The notes below the pieces were generated by a model. That model was not told the origin of the DNA. It was given only the letters and a program-made list of their open reading frames with translations, and did not search any database. Shown one piece after another: positions 59,482 through 64,000 of a stretch of DNA of 64,000 nt (position 1 is the first letter of the stretch; each line of letters starts with the position of its first letter). The translations under genes were made by a program, and so were the position numbers. Source of the stretch: Iris pallida (Eukaryota > Streptophyta > Magnoliopsida > Asparagales > Iridaceae). The DNA lies in assembly GCA_029216955.1 (NCBI GenBank), contig JANAVB010029819.1:35842831-35906830 (forward strand), written 5' to 3'.

Positions 59482-62400
59482 TGTCACGCCCAAAACCAGA
59501 ATACTGGATGGAGGCGTACATAGCCAGCTACGCAATCCCAAAGTACATTAATACTCTGAAATCACGTATAAGCTGTCAAGACATGGGGGTTACTCTATAA
59601 GCCATCAGTCGACACTATGGTTTAACAATCCTAGGTATCTCAATCACAGGCAATTATACAAGAGCAAATAGTACGATCATCATACATACAATAGTAAGGC
59701 ATCCCAAACCATATATACATGGATGATCATGAAGCCAGTACCACAGAACTGATGACTAGCTAGAGTATTAGTCGTACATGATAAGGACTAGCTATAGTCT
59801 AGAATACACATATCATGTTTATGCCCGTAGGCTACAATATCAAGGAAAATACCAAAATACCAGCTAAACACGTGCTCGGGGCTAAACGTTACAAGAGGGG
59901 AATTTACATATCAGTGGGAGGATGAAGAAGAAATCCACCGAGGCACTCTAGTACTCCGGCTGGTCACCGTCGAGTAGATGGTACGGTAGATCCTTCGGGC
60001 TCTTCTATCAGAACCTGGCCATGAAAACCAGTAGGGTCAGACCCCAAATAACAAGTACCACAAAGGAGGCCGAACTATGAACTTAAAACCAGCAATCATA
60101 GGTAATCACAGGGAAGGAAAACAATAAGTAAAGGAGGATCGAGATTCGTGCAATACCAATACACTCATCCCGATCATAGAAAGACAGTAAGTAAATCATC
60201 ATTTGACATAAAGAAAACTAGGGCACATGTTAAATAAATAGAGCTAGGCAATATACGTAGAGAGGACGAAGGTACTGTTCCGGAAGCCAGGTTATAACCC
60301 TTAAACCAAACAAGGACCAGGATTGTAACCTTTTGCCTGAACAGAACTTGGTCTCTGATTATTTATTGCTAGAGGTGACAATCATTAAGTGACAGTGAGA
60401 GAGTGACAACACAGAGAACAATACATTAGAGTGACAATCCTTGCAACCATTATCCTGGAATAATTAGGAACTGGATCTGGGAAGGTGATATACGATGGGA
60501 TAACCATGGGACTATTCAGATAACCAGGTTACAACCCGTAAACCAAACAAGGACCGGGGTTGTAACCCTTCGTCTGAACAGAACTTGGTTTCGCCCACCA
60601 TTTATCGGCAAGATAAAATAAGAAATCACGACATGTATCAATCATGTACAAGATCAAGACAAAACTAGACAGACTGAACTCCATCCAACATTCACGGCCA
60701 AGCAATAAGTACGGCTTGATACTTTAACTAACTAGGGTTATCACAAGCCTAGTTACTAACAATATGCAATGAGATTTCCAAGTCCAGTTACCTGCCTGCT
60801 GCTACCTGAGTGACCCTAGCAAAAGAAAAAAATAAGTATAGTAGACACACCGTAGTGAGATACATGTGTCCTAAAGAGGTGCCCCACTCGACGGCGGGCT
60901 GGAAATGTGCTCATCATGACAGATAGCTCCAAGTCCCATATATATATATTATATAAGGCCGGGGTCAAAGGGGCAACAGGTAACTGGGAAAGTCTCTTCA
61001 TGAACTACTGTATTATTCTAGTTATTAGCCTTAGCCATTTACAGTAGGTACCCCTGACCGTGGTACTCTGGGGTCCATATCCTAGACATGATGTAAGACA
61101 AGATGGGTTCATTTGTACAAGCACAATCGTCCACGGTGTCCGGGTCATTCAATTTGTCATGTCAGGTTAGCCGTCGCAACAGTATTTCAAGAAATATTAT
61201 GTCAGGTTTATCATGTCAAGAGTGCACCACGGCGGGCCACTATCAAGAATTATCATGTCAAGAGTGCACCACCATGGGTCACTATCATGTCATGTTACTT
61301 GTTTCTGGTTACTGGTTACAGGTTAGAGTGCACCATGACAGGTCACCATCGTGTCAAGCAATTTCATTCATTAAAGAAATAGCAACTATTAAGTGGGGCC
61401 GTCGTAATTTAGGCCATGAATAGAAAATATACAGTACAACCAGGAGTTCATTATCAAAATGAAAGAAACTTGCACAGTTAATTAATATTATATATATATA
61501 TTCTTGAAGCCAAGGAAAAACTCTACAACTTTCATGTTGGGAGTGGAAAAAATTCTGACCACAATTTAGGCAAATAAAACATTTAAACAATCAAAGTGGA
61601 CCCCATGCGGCCAAAAAGTGGGAGAACATACATGCGGCCAAAGAGAGTGGGAGGCCACCCATGCGGCCAGCCAAAGCTTATACGGCAAGAAAATAACTGA
61701 AGGGGGCAATGCGGCCAGCAAGAAATATTCATACAACCAGAAAAGACAAGGAGAGTGGGACCCGCAAAAAATACAAGCATCCACTCAAGCAAAAGAAAAG
61801 GGCACGTGGCCACTTAAGTACTGGGGCCATGTGGCCTAAAATTACATTGATACAAACCTTGTGGGACCCTACTATAATTAATGCTAGTATGCCATGTGGC
61901 CAAGAATAATAAATAGGCCATGTGGCCAAGAGTGGATGAGGTAGGGGCCATAAGGCAAATACTCAATATATAAGCCATGCGGCTACAGTGTTTCCTTATA
62001 CGGCCAAGAATGATAATCCATGCGGCCATGAATTGCTAAGCATGCAAATAAACGCAAGTTAAATATATAAAAATGTTTGCAACATGCAAGCATTTAATAC
62101 TAGCAAGGCCATATGCGGCCAATAATTACAAATGGCCATGCAGCCATATATGCTAGGCCATATGCGGCCGAGATTAATATTTTTAAGCATACAAGCTGCC
62201 ATTAAAATTACGTGGCCATGCGGCTACGAATTAATCAATGCATGGCCAACTACTTAAAGAAGCTCCATGCGGCTATGAATTAAAGCAATGCATGGCCAAC
62301 TACTTAAAGCAGTTCCATACGGCTATGAATTAAAGCAATGCTGGCCAACTACTTAAACATGCAAGTAATGCATGTAAGCTTAATTAAGAGCCATATATAA

Positions 62401-63708
62401 ATAAGCATGGGAGTTAATACAAGTTAATACAATTATAATCATGCACCTACGCATGCAGATCCATTTATATACAAGCATGGGAGTTAGTACAAGTTAATGC
62501 AATTATTATAAGCATGCACTAACGCATGCAAAGCCATATATATATAAGCATGCATATGCATGCAAGCTAGAATGGAAAGGATTGCTAATGCATGTGCTGA
62601 TACATGCAAGCTAAAATGGAAAGGCCATACAAATATTATTAAATGCATGCAAGCTAGTATTTAGCAAGGGCCATACGGCTATCTGCAATGTATGCGGCCA
62701 AGCACACTTTTGTGCATACGGCCAAGCTAATTAATTAATGCATGCATGCAAAAGCATGTCCATGCGGCCAAGCATTCACTATGGGCCTATGCGGCCCGAA
62801 AATTCTCTAATGGCCATATGCGACCATGCAATTCTCTCAAATAAATAATAATAATAATAATAATAAAAAGCCATGCGGCCAGGTATTAAACAAAGGCCAT
62901 ATGCGGCTACAAACAATTGACCATACAATTAATGCTACTACATGCAAGCGAAATAAAAGGCCTTATAATTAATGCAAGCAAGCACATACTTGCAAATGCA
63001 TGCAATTAGTGGAAGCAAGGAAATGCTCATACGACTAAGAGTACAATTAATGGCTCCCACAGAGAACATGTTCCTGAAAATACCATGGCCTCCATGCTCC
63101 ACCAAACAACAATATGAACCCAAATCTAAACTTTCATAGGTCAATTTTGGGTAAAATAAAATTCTCTACAACATGGAACCATCAACTAACAAAAATATGC
63201 AAGTCTAACAGATCAAAACCCATGAAAATCAAAAATACCACAAGGCTAGATCTACCACAATCCACCCGTAAAATCAAAAACTCCAAGTTCTAAACATGCT
63301 TAGAATTTAACAATAAAGAGAATGGAACAAACGAAATTGAAATCGTCCAACATTCGGCAGGATGTACTTGCCTCTCTCTAATGGCTAGGGTTTGGTGGAA
63401 AAGAAATGAATGAGGGTGAATGAGGAGGGAGAGAGAAAAAGTGGCTTATATAACAAGCTCAAGTGGTCTCCACCTTTCATTCCTCTCCACTCAATCTAAA
63501 CCATACACCTTATCTCCTAAAGAACCAAACTAAACCAAACCAAGTCAAAGTGGAACCGAACCAAATAAAACCAAATCCAAGTTAAACCAAGTCATGAAAT
63601 CCTACACTTAGGAGAATTTAAAATATTACACAAATCGATAAATACGAAATACGGCTCAAATAAACACGTATCCGTATAAAATACTGATTCAGTGAGACGG
63701 GTCTCACA
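59482..63708 (-). repeat. 5' LTR of R (LTR2)
   Basis: Collinear with LTR1 with scattered substitutions and small indels. It keeps the TG start (TGTCACGCCC), hairpin repeats at 60290-60329 and 60527-60567, the word array (61590-63040) and a full TATA-type box (TTATATAA, 63446-63453) about 260 bp from the LTR start on the minus strand. An extra 45-bp-like unit near 62250-62345 (repeated CATGGCCAACTACTTAAA) is longer than in LTR1. Confidence 0.93.
63446..63453 (-). promoter_or_regulatory. TATA box in the 5' LTR of R
   Basis: TTATATAA in the context GCTTGTTATATAAGCCAC on the minus strand, at a position like that of the TATA box in G. A C/T-rich stretch follows downstream. Confidence 0.6.
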
Positions 63709-63713
63709 TTTGA

Positions 63714-64000
63714 CCTCTAAGACCTAGAAATTATATTTTAATTTAGATATCAATGTTTAGTATACCAAAACACCAATTGACATTGATATTTAATAACTAG
63801 GTTGCTGTGACTCCACTTTGGACAGATCCACACCCGTTGTTCAAGACCACATGCGGGTATATTTTCTGACAGTTTTTGTTATCCTGACAACTTCTATAAT
63901 ATTATTCTGTAGTGTTATACTAGATTCCTGACACGAGGGTACACGGGTTAGTATATCTTGGATCCCGTCATGAGATATTATTTCATGGAGGACAATGTAT
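63714..64000. other. Flank right of R, nothing recognised
   Basis: AT-rich sequence continuing the target in which R is inserted. No gene or repeat recognised in this short piece. Confidence 0.5.

Larger units (their letters stand above)
54477..63708 (-). mobile_element. LTR element R, complete, 9232 bp, no gag or pol, target duplication TTTGA
   Basis: LTR1 (54477-58729) and LTR2 (59482-63708) are collinear direct repeats of about 4.2 kb. TTTGA flanks the whole at 54472-54476 and 63709-63713. The polypurine tract (TAGGTGTGGAGAGT on the minus strand, 58730-58743) places it on the minus strand. The internal part is only 752 bp and contains no recognisable gag, protease, RT or integrase. LTR organisation (terminal words, hairpin repeat, GTCAAGAGTGCACCAC repeats, word array) parallels that of G, so R is probably a non-autonomous relative. 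Confidence 0.93.

Noticed and set aside
1..64000. tRNA, rRNA, riboswitch or bacterial-type operon features
   Set aside because: No cloverleaf, rRNA core or operon layout seen; the window is plant nuclear transposon DNA.

Overview
The window is nuclear DNA from a flowering plant. It consists almost entirely of nested transposable elements, and I see no intact host gene. The lineage follows from the element families present (CACTA/En-Spm DNA transposons with plant TNP2 and TNPA-like genes, Ty3/Gypsy LTR elements, a Tourist/Harbinger-type element) and from exon fragments of two plant genes, NOT1 and an auxilin-like J-domain protein. I cannot name the species.

From 1 to 48306 the sequence reads as one stack of insertions, outermost first. 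D is a minus-strand CACTA element ending at 48306. G is a minus-strand Gypsy element ending at 38421. C is a CACTA element ending at 26043 inside G's left LTR. B is a minus-strand CACTA element ending at 23048 inside C. A is a complete plus-strand CACTA element, 6454-21613, with a CCA target duplication, inside the 5' part of B. The left ends of B, C, G and D lie before base 1, so this order is inferred from right ends, interrupted homologies and target duplications. A solo LTR (S1, 29897-32928, target duplication TCTAT) also splits the pol gene of G.

To the right of D lies a probable second solo LTR (S2, 48322-52694) containing a Harbinger-type element (50066-51179, target duplication TTA). 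A GT-rich spacer follows. Last comes R, a complete 9.2-kb LTR element (54477-63708, target duplication TTTGA) whose 4.2-kb LTRs flank only about 750 bp without gag or pol.

The CACTA elements each carried a TNP2 transposase and a second, TNPA-like ORF. All are broken: B by stop codons, A by apparent frameshifts, D by a large internal deletion. A carries an antisense auxilin J-domain exon and C carries part of NOT1, so this CACTA family captures host gene pieces.

The most unusual signal is in the LTRs of G and R. Downstream of a TATA box, and so probably in the transcribed leader, they hold a conserved inverted repeat (arms GGTTACAACCC / GGGTTGTAACC) and long irregular arrays of related 11-bp words, one version per family.
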